From Amycolatopsis cihanbeyliensis (GTDB taxonomy: Bacteria; Actinomycetota; Actinomycetes; Mycobacteriales; Pseudonocardiaceae): a stretch of DNA of 64,000 nucleotides. Shown here piece after piece: positions 33,641 to 42,902 of the stretch. Position 1 is the stretch's first letter. The number at the start of each line of letters is the position of its first letter. Under the pieces are notes generated by a model. That model was not told where the DNA came from, did not search any database, and saw only the letters and a list, made by a program, of their open reading frames with translations. A program made the translations under genes and the position numbers. Location of the stretch: positions 3,626,501-3,690,500 of the forward strand of contig NZ_VFML01000001.1 in assembly GCF_006715045.1 (NCBI RefSeq). The letters run 5' to 3'.

Positions 33641-34216
33641 GTGATCGAAGTCCGGCCAGGTGGGCGTCGTCGGATCGACCGGGTCCTCGCCGCCGACTAC
33701 GTGCGTGACCTCGGCGGCCTCCCGTTGGGGACGCTGCGCGAACGCCGTAACGAGGCCGCGCAGGAGGAGACCGACCTTTCCTACCTGCGGCGGTTGCTGC
33801 ATGCCCGCATCGACATCGTTCGTGCCGAGCAGCAACGTCGCAGCAACGGTGGGGCGGACAGCGTCGTGGACCAGCTCGCGGCGATCCTCGCCGCGAACGC
33901 GCTCGGACCCGCGACGGGCTCGGGACGGCACCAGCCGCTGGAGCCGTCCCGCGCCGGTGAGCACCGGCGGCACGCGGAGGCGCTGGTCGGCGACGCGGAT
34001 CTCTCCGATGTGGAGGCACTCTCCGAGGAGAAGCTGGCCGAGGCGCTGGCCACCTACCGCGAGCAAGAGGTTTCGGTGTCCACCCGGCGCCGCGAGGTAC
34101 AGACCGTGGTGGACACCATCAACGCGGAGATCGCGGGCCGGTACGCGCAGGGCACCGCCTCGGTGGACGAGCTGATCAGCCGCGAGCGCGGGCACGAGGA
34201 AGGAACAAGCGCGTAA
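33641..34216 (+). CDS. rsiG: RsiG, c-di-GMP-responsive anti-sigma factor
   Basis: 191 residues from GTG 33641. Two long helices carry RsiG c-di-GMP signatures of the form E-x3-S-x2-R-x3-Q-x3-D. The second is exact: E-V-S-V-S-T-R-R-R-E-V-Q-T-V-V-D. The first reads E-T-D-L-S-Y-L-R-R-L-L-H-A-R-I-D, with His in place of Gln. Streptomyces RsiG binds two stacked c-di-GMP in this helical hairpin and then holds sigma WhiG inactive. The N-terminus D-Y-V-R-D-L is typical. No whiG in the window. Stop is followed at once by the asparaginase start. Confidence 0.88.
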   Translation: MIEVRPGGRRRIDRVLAADYVRDLGGLPLGTLRERRNEAAQEETDLSYLRRLLHARIDIVRAEQQRRSNGGADSVVDQLAAILAANALGPATGSGRHQPLEPSRAGEHRRHAEALVGDADLSDVEALSEEKLAEALATYREQEVSVSTRRREVQTVVDTINAEIAGRYAQGTASVDELISRERGHEEGTSA

Positions 34217-35185
34217 ATGGACAACCCCGTGCTGGTGGAGGTTGTCCGCTCCAGGTTCGTGGAGAGTGTGCACCACGGCGCGCTGGTCATCCTCGGGCCG
34301 GACGGCTCGCCACTGCTCGAGCTGGGCGAGGTGCGGAGCCCGGTCTATCCGCGTTCGGCGAACAAACCGCTGCAGGGACTCGGCATGCTGCGGGCCGGGC
34401 TGGACCTGGACGAGGCCGACCTCGCACTCGGCTGCGCCTCGCACAACGGTGAACCGGAGCACGTGCGCAGGGCGCTGGCGCTGCTGGAGCGGCACGGCCT
34501 CGGCGAGGAGGCGCTGGCCTGCCCGCCGGACCGGCCGCTGTACCAACCCTGCGCGGCCACCGGCAGCCGGCGCGCCGCGATGAACTGCTCCGGTAAGCAC
34601 GCCGCGATGCTGGCCACCTGCGTGCAGGCCGACCGGCCGACCGAGGGCTACGGGCACCCCGAGCACAAGCTGCAGCGGACCATCGCGGAGACGGTGGTCG
34701 AGGCCACCGGCGAGCCGATCGCGGCGACCGGGGTGGACGGCTGCGGCGCACCGCTGTTCGCCTTCTCCCTGACCGGGCTGGCCCGCGCCTACCAGGGGCT
34801 GGTCACCGCAGCGGGGGACCAGCGCCGGATCGCGGACGCGATGCGGGCGCATCCGTGGCTGGTGGCCGGTACCGGCAGGGAGGACACGCTGCTGATGCTC
34901 GCCGTGCCCGGGCTGCTCGCCAAGGGCGGGGCCGAGGGGGTGCACGCCATGGCGCTGCCGGACGGCACGGCGATCGCGCTGAAGATCGACGACGGCGCCA
35001 CCAGGGCCCGGAACCCGCTACTGGTGGCGGCGCTGCGCGAGCTGGGAGCGCTGCCGGACAACCCGGCCGCCCGCTCGGTGCTGGACGGCCTCGCCGCGGG
35101 CGAGGTCCGCGGCGGCGGGCGCCGGGTCGGTGAGCTGCGCGTGCGCGAGGGCGTGCTACGGACCGGACGCGGTCCGGCTAGTTGA
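34217..35185 (+). CDS. Asparaginase (AsnA_2/PF06089 type)
   Basis: 322 residues. Family motifs: V-H-H-G-A-L-V near 20, C-A-S-H-N-G-E-P-E-H at about 75, M-N-C-S-G-K-H-A-A-M at about 120 and D-G-C-G-A-P near 175. Members hydrolyse L-asparagine (Rhizobium etli AnsA type). ATG directly follows the rsiG stop, so both are translated from one message. The last 8 bp overlap the convergent hypothetical gene. Confidence 0.9.
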   Translation: MDNPVLVEVVRSRFVESVHHGALVILGPDGSPLLELGEVRSPVYPRSANKPLQGLGMLRAGLDLDEADLALGCASHNGEPEHVRRALALLERHGLGEEALACPPDRPLYQPCAATGSRRAAMNCSGKHAAMLATCVQADRPTEGYGHPEHKLQRTIAETVVEATGEPIAATGVDGCGAPLFAFSLTGLARAYQGLVTAAGDQRRIADAMRAHPWLVAGTGREDTLLMLAVPGLLAKGGAEGVHAMALPDGTAIALKIDDGATRARNPLLVAALRELGALPDNPAARSVLDGLAAGEVRGGGRRVGELRVREGVLRTGRGPAS

Positions 35186-36086
35186 ACCGTTCCCTGGCCG
35201 CCAGCTCGCTCCAGTAGTCCCGCAGGTCCTGGAACAGCTCGGCGAGCTGTTCCACGTTGCCCGCGCGCAGCGCGTCCAGGATGCGATGCACCTCCTCGGC
35301 GGAGGAGTCCGAGTCCAGGATCGGGTCGGCGATCAGCTGGACCAGCCCGCCGTAGTCGAGTTCCACCGCGGAGTTCGGATGGAAGTTGTCCAGCCAGCGC
35401 GCGGTCTCGGCGAGAATCCGGCTCGGCCCCGAGTCGCCGATGGTGTCGTGCACCAGCTCACTGGCCTCGGTGACCCGGCGACGCGCGTCGCCCATCGTGG
35501 CGCGCCAGGACAGTTCGCGTTCCGGGTCATAGCGCCCCGAGCCGAGCACCAGCCGCTTGCGGTCCGGTTCGATCAGCGAGAACCAGGGCAGCGGCACCGT
35601 CCAGGTGGTGGACAGCACGTGCATGGCGGAGCCGCCCAGCTCGCCGAGCGCGGCGGTGGTGCGGGCGCGCACCGACTCGGCCGAGGTGCCCGCGGCGGAG
35701 AGCACGGCCTCGCGCAGCGCGGGATGGGCGTCGCCGAGGAAACTCACCAGGGCCGCCGCGGACCGGGCGCGGAGTTCCAGCGGGCACACCAGCGGGCCGG
35801 GACCGACCTCCTCGCCCTCGGTGTCCGGCGGGACGTCGTCGGGATCCAGCACCAGCACGTCGGTCAGCGTGCTGGGGGCGGCGCTGCCATCGGCGAGCTC
35901 GGCGGGCAGCAATCGCATCGGTGCCGCGGTTTGTGATCTCAGCCACATGAGCTGCTCACGCTCGCCCGCGTTCGCCCTGGTCAGGCGGGCTTCTTTGACG
36001 GCCTTGACGAGCCGTTCGTCCGGCGGTTCGCCGAACGCCGACAACGGCTCGTACACCCTGAGGTAGGCCACGAACGGACGGAGCAC
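35178..36086 (-). CDS. Conserved actinobacterial hypothetical protein
   Basis: 302 residues from GTG 36086 (V-L-R-P-F-V-A-Y-L-R-V-Y-E-P-L-S-A-F); a further upstream start would add 22 unconvincing residues. Soluble, mixed alpha/beta N-terminal half and helical C-terminal half rich in Asp/Glu/Leu, W-F-S-L-I near the middle. I recognise it only as a conserved actinobacterial protein often near purine or DUF3073 genes; no catalytic motif is visible. Convergent with the asparaginase gene, overlapping by 8 bp. Confidence 0.75.
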   Translation of the reverse strand: MLRPFVAYLRVYEPLSAFGEPPDERLVKAVKEARLTRANAGEREQLMWLRSQTAAPMRLLPAELADGSAAPSTLTDVLVLDPDDVPPDTEGEEVGPGPLVCPLELRARSAAALVSFLGDAHPALREAVLSAAGTSAESVRARTTAALGELGGSAMHVLSTTWTVPLPWFSLIEPDRKRLVLGSGRYDPERELSWRATMGDARRRVTEASELVHDTIGDSGPSRILAETARWLDNFHPNSAVELDYGGLVQLIADPILDSDSSAEEVHRILDALRAGNVEQLAELFQDLRDYWSELAARERFN

Positions 36087-36303
36087 ACGGGCATCGTGGC
36101 ACGTCGCCGCCGGATGGCAAGCACCGGCCGGACCGAGCGCGGGAGTCCGCACCGGGCCGGAAAGGCTGTCGCGTCTCGCACACCGTGCCGCGTCGCGTCC
36201 TCCCCCATCGACACGGTACGGTGTGTACAGGAATTAGTTGTCGAGACGACGCGGGGCCGCCGTTTCCCCCGGCCGCCCCGCCCCTGTGCGAGGGGGTCGA
36301 GCC

Positions 36304-36486
36304 ATGGGGCGCGGCCGAGCCAAGGCCAAGCAGACGAAGGTGGCCCGGGAGCTCAAGTACAGCACTCCCAACACGGACTTCGAAGCGCTGCAGCGGGAAC
36401 TGTCCAGCAACTCGTCCGAGGACGAGTACAAGGACGAGCAGCGTTACGAGGACCCATACGACGACGGGTACGACGACCGTCGTTGA
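36304..36486 (+). CDS. DUF3073 family small protein
   Basis: 60 residues. Starts M-G-R-G-R-A-K-A-K-Q-T-K-V-A-R-E-L-K-Y-S, the family signature, followed by a very acidic D/E/Y-rich tail. Highly conserved in actinobacteria, no known role; the basic head and acidic tail suggest nucleic acid or ribosome contact. Own transcript with a strong terminator. Confidence 0.93.
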   Translation: MGRGRAKAKQTKVARELKYSTPNTDFEALQRELSSNSSEDEYKDEQRYEDPYDDGYDDRR

Positions 36487-36498
36487 CGTACGCATCGC

Positions 36499-36543
36499 AC
36501 TCGAGGGTGGGAACCAGCACGCCACTGGGACCCACCCTCGAGT
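36499..36543 (+). terminator. Hairpin after the DUF3073 gene
   Basis: ACTCGAGGGTGGG (36499-36511) and CCCACCCTCGAGT (36531-36543), perfect 13-bp arms. Confidence 0.8.
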
Positions 36544-36583
36544 CACGCGCGTACCCGAACCGACCGGACACTGAGGAGCGGCG

Positions 36584-37444
36584 ATGCCGGACATCCAGCG
36601 AGTAGGCGTGATCGGCGCGGGCCTGATGGGCTCGGGCATCGCCGAGGTGCATGCCAAGGCCGGGCTGGATGTCACAGTCACCGAGGTCGACCGGCCCGCG
36701 CTGGACGCGGGCAAGGCGCGGATCGAGAAGTCGTTGCAGCGGGCCGTTCGCAACGGGAAGCTGGCGAACTCCGACGCCGAGGCGGCGCTGGCGAAGCTCA
36801 CCTTCAGCACCGACCTGGAGGCTTTCGCCGACCGGGATCTGGTCATCGAGGCCGTGCTGGAGCAGGAGCAGGCCAAGGTGGACGTGTTCCGCTCGGTGGA
36901 CAAGGTGGTGCGCAGGGAGGACGCGATCTTCGCTTCGAACACCTCCTCCATCCCGATCATGAAGCTGGGCATGGCGACCGAGCGGCCGCAGCAGGTGGTC
37001 GGCATCCACTTCTTCAACCCGGTGCCGGTACTGCCACTGGTCGAGTTGGTGCCCTCCCTGCTGACCAGCGAGGAGACCAGCAGGCGGGCGGACTCCCACG
37101 TCACCGAGGCGCTGGGCAAGACCGTGATCCGCTCGCAGGACCGGGCCGGCTTCATCGTGAACTCACTGCTGGTGCCGTACCTGCTCTCGGCGATCCGGAT
37201 GATCGAGTCGGGGTTCGCCTCGGCCGAGGACATCGACCGCGGGATGGAACTGGGTACCGCGCACCCGATGGGCCCGCTGCGGCTGTCCGACCTGATCGGG
37301 CTGGACACCATCAAGGCGATCGCGGACTCGATGTACGCCGAGTTCAAGGAGCCGCTGTACTCCTCACCTCCGCTGTTGCTGCGGATGGTGGACGCGGGCC
37401 TGCTCGGCAAGAAGACCGGGCGGGGCTTCTACAGCTACGAGTAG
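36584..37444 (+). CDS. 3-hydroxybutyryl-CoA/3-hydroxyacyl-CoA dehydrogenase
   Basis: 286 residues. NAD-binding G-A-G-L-M-G-S-G at 10-17, catalytic His in H-F-F-N-P-V-P-V and Glu in the following L-V-E-L-V-P, Asn in S-N-T-S-S. Length and the C-terminal dimer domain fit PaaH/FadB2-type stand-alone enzymes. Oxidises L-3-hydroxyacyl-CoA in butanoate or fatty-acid breakdown. Confidence 0.93.
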   Translation: MPDIQRVGVIGAGLMGSGIAEVHAKAGLDVTVTEVDRPALDAGKARIEKSLQRAVRNGKLANSDAEAALAKLTFSTDLEAFADRDLVIEAVLEQEQAKVDVFRSVDKVVRREDAIFASNTSSIPIMKLGMATERPQQVVGIHFFNPVPVLPLVELVPSLLTSEETSRRADSHVTEALGKTVIRSQDRAGFIVNSLLVPYLLSAIRMIESGFASAEDIDRGMELGTAHPMGPLRLSDLIGLDTIKAIADSMYAEFKEPLYSSPPLLLRMVDAGLLGKKTGRGFYSYE

Positions 37445-37568
37445 GAGTCGGCCGCAACTTTCGGTGGTGTCTCCGGCACGACTCGTCAACCTCTGACGCT
37501 TTCCGCGGTGTGCCGCGGGCGGCTTCGATGATCGGGTACGCACCCGATCATTCCAGGGGGACTTCCCG

Positions 37569-38519
37569 ATGGCTGGACACACCCGCCGTGCCGCGCTGAC
37601 CGGCGCGGCCTCCGCCGCCGCGATCGGCCTTTCCCCGGGCACGGCGCACGCCGTGGGCGGCAGGCGGCACGGCGGCACCACTTTCGTGTTCGCGGCCGGC
37701 TCGAACGGCGCCGGCACGACCGTGGACGAGCTCGCCCTGCGCGGGCACCGCTGTGTCGGGGTCACGCCGCCCGGGTTCGCCGACACCGCGGGTCAGTATC
37801 GCCGCTCCTACCAGGCCCCGCAGGACCTGGCGGCGCTGGCCACCGAGCCCTCGCCGCTGGCCGGAGTCACACTCGCCGACCAGGTGGACGCCACCGTCGC
37901 CGTCGTGCGCAGGGCGGCCTGCCTCGGGCCGGTGGTGCTGGTGGGCGGCAGCATCGGCGGGGCGACGATCACCCTGGTCGCGAACCGGGTGCCGGAGCTG
38001 ATCGACCGGCTGGTCTACGACACCGCGTACTGCTGCACGGAGCTCGCGTCCCCGGACGAGTACCTGCGCACCCCGGAGGGCGCGGCGAGTGAGGTGGGGG
38101 AACTGCTCGGCTTCCTCGCCGCCGACCCGGCCGTGATCGGCGCGGTCCGGTCCAACTGGCGGCTCGCCGACCCCGACCTGCTCGCCACGGCGAAACGCGT
38201 ACTCATCGAGGACGGCACCGACGCGGAGTTGTTCGCGCTACTCAACTCCATGGCGCCGGACGAGATCCTCGGCAAGGGCGCCGAGGACAGCCGAGGCGAC
38301 CCGCGCGGCTGGGGGCGGGTGCCCAGGGCCTACATCCGGCACGCCAGGGACCGGGTGCTGCCGCTACCGTTGCAGAACCGGATGATCGCCGAAGCCGATC
38401 GCCGCACACCGGGGAACCGCTTCACGGTGTTCGACCTGGACACCGGGCATGTCCCGAACGTGGCGAAGACGGCCGAACTGATCGAGATCCTGGACCGGCT
38501 CGCCCGGCGCCGGTCCTGA
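37569..38519 (+). CDS. Exported alpha/beta hydrolase (Tat signal)
   Basis: 316 residues. N-terminus H-T-R-R-A-A-L-T-G-A with a following hydrophobic stretch and A-H-A cleavage site looks like a Tat signal. Alpha/beta-hydrolase core: nucleophile Ser in G-G-S-I-G-G at about 135, His in D-T-G-H-V-P-N near 290. The pattern with an N-terminal F-V-F-A-A-G-S-N oxyanion region resembles small esterases/lipases. Substrate unknown. Ribosome site AGGGGGA. Confidence 0.85.
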   Translation: MAGHTRRAALTGAASAAAIGLSPGTAHAVGGRRHGGTTFVFAAGSNGAGTTVDELALRGHRCVGVTPPGFADTAGQYRRSYQAPQDLAALATEPSPLAGVTLADQVDATVAVVRRAACLGPVVLVGGSIGGATITLVANRVPELIDRLVYDTAYCCTELASPDEYLRTPEGAASEVGELLGFLAADPAVIGAVRSNWRLADPDLLATAKRVLIEDGTDAELFALLNSMAPDEILGKGAEDSRGDPRGWGRVPRAYIRHARDRVLPLPLQNRMIAEADRRTPGNRFTVFDLDTGHVPNVAKTAELIEILDRLARRRS

Positions 38520-38582
38520 CTCCCCGACTCCGGCGGCGCACTGAGAGCGTGTTCGGGACTGGACGCAACTGCTCACGGTGAG

Positions 38583-38742
38583 TGGAGGAACGCGCGCGGC
38601 GTAGCCCACGAGCGGGGAGGCGGGGCGTACGACCTGGTGAGGTCATGGTCGTGGCCAAGTCCAAGCCCCGCCCGTCTCCCATCACCACCCATACGGTGGC
38701 GCTCCGCGCCGCTGGGCTGCTGCCAACGATCGTGTCGCGCGG
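38583..38742. repeat. Dispersed intergenic repeat, copy 2
   Basis: Second copy of the element at 33412. Between its two conserved ends it holds an extra segment (CCCGTCTCCCATCACCACCC, then GGTGGCGCTCCGCGCCGCT) that is the inverse of the 54-bp unit tandemly repeated before mshD. Inner GAGGCGGGGC and AGCCCCGCC can pair. Confidence 0.8.
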
Positions 38743-38794
38743 TGAGGAACAGGCACTGAGCCGGCCCAGCCGCCGACCCCCTAGGCTGCGCTGC

Positions 38795-39703
38795 ATGCAG
38801 CAGCTTCGCGTGGGTCTGGTTGGCGGCGGCCCGTGGGCCGGCTCCGTGCACGCACCCGGCCTCGCCGAGCATCCCGGTACGGAACTGACCGCGGTATGGA
38901 CCCGCAGGCCGGAGGCGGCGAGGGAACTGGCCGCGGCGCACGGCGCGCTGCCCTGTACCGGGTTCGAGGAACTGCTCGACCAGGTCGACGCCGTTGCCTT
39001 CGCCGTGCCGCCCGCGGCGCAGGCCGAGCTGGCACCGCGGGCGGCACGGGCGGGCAAGCACCTGGTCCTGGAGAAGCCGATCGCGCGGGACGCCGAGCAG
39101 GCCCGGCGGATCGCGGATGCCGTGGACGATGCCGGGGTCGTCGCGCTGGTCGTACTCACCCTGCGCTACGCCATGCAGACCCGGGACTGGCTGGCGGACC
39201 TCGGCAACACCGGCGACTGGCGCGGCGGCAGCGCCCGGTGGCTGTCCGGTGCCCTGCTCGGCAGCAAGTACGGCGGCTCGCCGTGGCGGCACGATCTCGG
39301 TGCGCTGGCGGACATCGGGCCACACGTGATCGACCTGATGGACGCCGCCCTCGGCGAGATCACCGGGGTGCTGGCCGCGCACCGCAGCCCGGAGGACCTG
39401 TGGCAGCTACTGTTCGAGCACAAGGGCGGGGCGACCAGTACGGCCGCGCTGTCCCTGCGGCTGCCGATCGACCCGACCGTGATCGAGTTCGCGGTATACG
39501 GCGAGCACGGCTACCGCGCGCTGGGTCGCAAGCCGGGTGCGGCGCACGAGTGCTACACGGCGTTGCTGGACGACTTGGCCGCGCTGGTCGTCAGCGGCAC
39601 CCGCGAACATCCCTGCGATGTGCACCGCGGCCTGCACCTGCAGCACCTCCTCGACCAGGCCCAGCACGCCGCCGGTCAGGCGTCGACGCGGTCCCCTGGC
39701 TGA
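38795..39703 (+). CDS. Gfo/Idh/MocA family oxidoreductase
   Basis: 302 residues. TAGGCT seven bases before the ATG suggests a leaderless message. Rossmann N-terminus [12 protein letters not shown], conserved E-K-P-I-A at about 90, and a C-terminal dehydrogenase-like domain. NAD(P)-dependent oxidation of a sugar or related polyol is typical; the substrate is unknown. The last 28 bp overlap the convergent tctA gene. Confidence 0.88.
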   Translation: MQQLRVGLVGGGPWAGSVHAPGLAEHPGTELTAVWTRRPEAARELAAAHGALPCTGFEELLDQVDAVAFAVPPAAQAELAPRAARAGKHLVLEKPIARDAEQARRIADAVDDAGVVALVVLTLRYAMQTRDWLADLGNTGDWRGGSARWLSGALLGSKYGGSPWRHDLGALADIGPHVIDLMDAALGEITGVLAAHRSPEDLWQLLFEHKGGATSTAALSLRLPIDPTVIEFAVYGEHGYRALGRKPGAAHECYTALLDDLAALVVSGTREHPCDVHRGLHLQHLLDQAQHAAGQASTRSPG

Positions 39704-41181
39704 CGCCGGGCACGGATCAGCTTGCGCAGCAGGGGCCAGGCGAGCAGGGCGGCGACGATCAGGTAGATCACCGCGGCGATCGGCGAGCTGACCAGTCCGA
39801 TCAGGTCGCCGTCACTGAGCTGCAGGGCGCGCCGCATCTGCTGCTCCGCGGCCGGGCCGAGGATCACGCCGATGATCGCGGGCAGCACCGGTAGGCCGTA
39901 GCGCCGCATGGCGAACCCGAGCAGCCCGATCACGAACAGCAGCAGCAGGTCGATCACCTCACCGCCGACCGCGTACGCACCGACCGCGGCGAAGAACAGG
40001 ATCCCCGCGTACAGGTACGGCCGCGGGATCCGGAGCAGTTTCGCCCACACCGGCGCCAGCGGCAGGTTGATCACCAGCAGCAACGCGGTCCCGATGAACA
40101 GGCTCGCGATCAGGCCCCACACCAGCGCCGACTCGTGCTCGAACAGCAGCGGCCCCGGCTGGATGCCGTACTGCCGGAACGCGGCCAGCATCACCGCGGC
40201 GGTGGCGGTGGTGGGCAGGCCGAGGGTCAGCATGGTCACCAGCGTCCCGGAGGCCGACGCGCTGGCGGTGGCCTCCGGCCCGGCCACCCCCTCGATGGCG
40301 CCCGAGCCGAACTCGCGGTTCCTGGCGAGTCGCTTCTCGGTGACGTAGGACAGGAAGGTCGGGATCTCCGCGCCGCCGACCGGGATCGCCCCGAACGGGA
40401 ACCCGAGCAGCGGCCCGCGCAGCCATGGCTTCCAGGTCCGCCGCAGCTCGGCGCGGCCCAGCCATGGCCTGCCGACCGGGATCGGCTTGTCCTGCTTGTG
40501 CCGCAGGTGCGCGGCCACCCACAGGGACTCGCCGACCGCGAACAGCCCCACCGCGACGATCACCACATCGATCCCGTCGGCCAGGTGCAGGGAACCGAGG
40601 GTGAGCCGGGACTGCCCGGTCATGTCGTCCAGCCCGACCAGCCCGATGGTCAACCCGATCAGCAGGGAGGCGAACCCGCGCACCCTGGACCTGCCGAGCA
40701 CCGAGGTGACCGCGATGAAGGCCAGCACCATCAACGCGAAGTAGTCCGGGGCACCGATGTCCACCGCGAACGAGGCCACCACCGGGGCCAGTAGCACCAG
40801 CGCGATGGTGCCGATCAGCGCGCCGACGAAGTTGCCGATCGCGGCCGCGGCCAGTGCCTGCGCGCCGCGGCCGCGCTTGGCCATCCTGTTGCCCTCGATC
40901 GCGGTGACCACCGAGGCGCTCTCGCCGGGGGTGTTCAGCAGGATCGCGGTGGTCGAGCCGCCGAACATGCCGCCGTAGTAGATGCCGGCGAACATGATGA
41001 ACGCGGCGGTGGATTCCAGCCCGTAGGTCACCGGGAGCAGCAGCGCGACGGCCATCGCCGGGCCGATCCCCGGCAGCACGCCGATCGCGGTACCGAGAAT
41101 GACCCCGATCGCGGCGAACAGCAGGTGCTGCGGGGTGAGTGCGGTGCTGAAACCGTCCAGCAGCAGGGAAAACGAATCCAT
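39676..41181 (-). CDS. tctA: Tripartite tricarboxylate transporter, large permease TctA
   Basis: 501 residues, about 12 membrane helices. Hallmark G-V-L-P-G-I-G-P-A near residue 38 and [16 protein letters not shown] at about 73, repeated in altered form in the second half. Forms the channel of the TTT uptake system with TctB and receives substrate from TctC. Follows tctB after 3 bp. Confidence 0.94.
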   Translation of the reverse strand: MDSFSLLLDGFSTALTPQHLLFAAIGVILGTAIGVLPGIGPAMAVALLLPVTYGLESTAAFIMFAGIYYGGMFGGSTTAILLNTPGESASVVTAIEGNRMAKRGRGAQALAAAAIGNFVGALIGTIALVLLAPVVASFAVDIGAPDYFALMVLAFIAVTSVLGRSRVRGFASLLIGLTIGLVGLDDMTGQSRLTLGSLHLADGIDVVIVAVGLFAVGESLWVAAHLRHKQDKPIPVGRPWLGRAELRRTWKPWLRGPLLGFPFGAIPVGGAEIPTFLSYVTEKRLARNREFGSGAIEGVAGPEATASASASGTLVTMLTLGLPTTATAAVMLAAFRQYGIQPGPLLFEHESALVWGLIASLFIGTALLLVINLPLAPVWAKLLRIPRPYLYAGILFFAAVGAYAVGGEVIDLLLLFVIGLLGFAMRRYGLPVLPAIIGVILGPAAEQQMRRALQLSDGDLIGLVSSPIAAVIYLIVAALLAWPLLRKLIRARRQPGDRVDA

Positions 41182-41184
41182 CGG

Positions 41185-41733
41185 CTACAGCACCCCCATC
41201 AGCGGGCCGCCGGGAAGTGGAACCCCGAGCAGTTCGTCGAAGACGATCCAGGTGACCACCGAGACCGTGGCCGCGATCAGCGGATCCCGGACGAGGTTCC
41301 TGCTGCCGAGCGCGTAGGAGGCGCCCCAGAACAGCACCGCCGAGGAGACCGGGAACCCCGCGGTGTCGATCAGCGCCGCGTTGGCGAGGAAGGCGCCGGA
41401 CAGCAGCAGTACGGTGCGCCAGTCGGCCGGGGTGTCCAGGTCGACGTCCTCCCCGCCCTCGGCCTCGCCCCGGCCGCCGCGCAACACATCGCGGGCCAGC
41501 AGCGCGGCCACCACGACCAGCGCAGTGCCGACCAGCACCGGGACGGCCTTGGGCCCGATCGGGCCGCGCTGGGTGAAGTCCACCGGCATACTCAGCGCGT
41601 CGGTCAGCACCAGCACCCCGAGCGCGAGCAGCAGCAGGCAGACGCCGAGTTCGGACCTGGTGCGCCACCACCGGCCGGCGCCGGCAGGGCCGGCCACGGC
41701 CGGGTCCGGAGTGTCTACAGTGGAGTTGTTCAT
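41185..41733 (-). CDS. tctB: Tripartite tricarboxylate transporter, small permease TctB
   Basis: 182 residues, four predicted membrane helices after a polar N-terminus of about 28 residues; an acidic loop (E-D-V-D-L-D-T) lies between helices 2 and 3. Size and position between TctC and TctA identify it; TctB sequences are otherwise variable. Overlaps the tctC stop by 4 bp. Confidence 0.88.
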   Translation of the reverse strand: MNNSTVDTPDPAVAGPAGAGRWWRTRSELGVCLLLLALGVLVLTDALSMPVDFTQRGPIGPKAVPVLVGTALVVVAALLARDVLRGGRGEAEGGEDVDLDTPADWRTVLLLSGAFLANAALIDTAGFPVSSAVLFWGASYALGSRNLVRDPLIAATVSVVTWIVFDELLGVPLPGGPLMGVL

Positions 41734-42719
41734 GCCAGTCCCAGCTCCTTCAGGACCTTGACCACCCGGCCGTTCTCCTCCTCGAGGAAGGCGCCGAACT
41801 CGTCCCCGGCCTGGAAGGCGTCAGCCCAACCGTTCAGCCGCAACGCCTCCTGCCACTGCGGCGTGTCGTGCAGCCCGGTGAACATGGTGATCAGCTTGTC
41901 GCGAGCGGTGTCGCTGATGCCCGGCGGCGCCACGACGCCACGCCAGTTGGTGAAGCTGACATCCACTCCGGACTCCCGCAGCGTCGGCGCGTCGATCCCC
42001 GGCACCCGCCGCGGGCTGGTGACGGCAAGGGCGCGCAGCTCGCCCGCGTCGATCTGGTCCCTGGTCTCGCCGATACCGGACACCCCGAAACCGACCTCGC
42101 CGCCCAGTACCGAGGCCATCAGCTCGCCGCCGCCGTCGTAGGACACGTACCGGACGTCCGGTGGCGCGATCCCGACCGCCTCGGCCATCAGCATCGGCGC
42201 GAGGTGGTCCGGCCCGCCCGGCGAGGAACCGCCGCCGACCGAGACCGCGCCGGGGTCGGCGCGCCACGCCTCGATCAGCTCGGTGATGTCCCGGTACGGG
42301 GAGTCCTTGCCGACCACCACGATGTCGGCCTCCTCGGTGAGCCGCGCGATCGGCGTGGTGTCCTGCAAGGTGGACGGCGACTTGTTGGTGTACACCGAGC
42401 CGACCACGCCGAGCCCCATCGACATGGCGAGCTTCCCGTTGCCACGCTCGCTGACCAGCCTGCCGAGGCCGACGGTGCCGCCCGCGCCGGGCAGGTTGAA
42501 CACCTCGGTGTTGCCGTTCAGGCCCGCGTCCTCGATCGCCTTCGCGGCGGTCCGCGCGGTGATGTCGTAGCCCCCGCCGGGGGTGTTCGGCACCATCAGC
42601 CGGAGGCCGCGGATATGGCCGCCGACGTCCTCGCCGCTACCGGAGGAGACCAGCGGCGGGACCAGCAGCACCAGGAACGCCGCGGCGAGCACCGCCAGCC
42701 AGCTCTTCGGGTTCTTCAT
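41730..42719 (-). CDS. tctC: Tripartite tricarboxylate transporter, receptor TctC
   Basis: 329 residues. Signal anchor or signal peptide at about 7-25, no lipobox Cys. Substrate-binding features: V-P-N-T-P-G-G-G-Y-D at about 43 (the loop that binds carboxylates), N-L-P-G-A-G-G-T-V-G and the region around P-G-G-P-D-H. First gene of tctCBA, GAGGT ribosome site. Divergent from a CitA-type kinase gene that likely senses the same carboxylate. Confidence 0.93.
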   Translation of the reverse strand: MKNPKSWLAVLAAAFLVLLVPPLVSSGSGEDVGGHIRGLRLMVPNTPGGGYDITARTAAKAIEDAGLNGNTEVFNLPGAGGTVGLGRLVSERGNGKLAMSMGLGVVGSVYTNKSPSTLQDTTPIARLTEEADIVVVGKDSPYRDITELIEAWRADPGAVSVGGGSSPGGPDHLAPMLMAEAVGIAPPDVRYVSYDGGGELMASVLGGEVGFGVSGIGETRDQIDAGELRALAVTSPRRVPGIDAPTLRESGVDVSFTNWRGVVAPPGISDTARDKLITMFTGLHDTPQWQEALRLNGWADAFQAGDEFGAFLEEENGRVVKVLKELGLA

Positions 42720-42902
42720 TCGGCTGCACCTCGATGTGCGTCGATCGCCCCGGCCTCGCCGCCGGTTGGTCGGTCATGCTCCCCGGCACCCCGCCCGCTG
42801 TCTCGCTTGCGGGCCTTTCGGTAGTTGTGTTCGTTGTGGTCACGCCCGCGCCCGGCCCTGCGGTGTCATAGTGGAGAGCCCGTTCGGAGCGAGGAGGCGG
42901 CC

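Noticed and set aside
42637..42843. 68-codon minus-strand frame ahead of tctC
   Set aside because: It overlaps the tctC start out of frame, is Thr/Pro/Gly-rich and looks like leader sequence; tctC has its own ribosome site.
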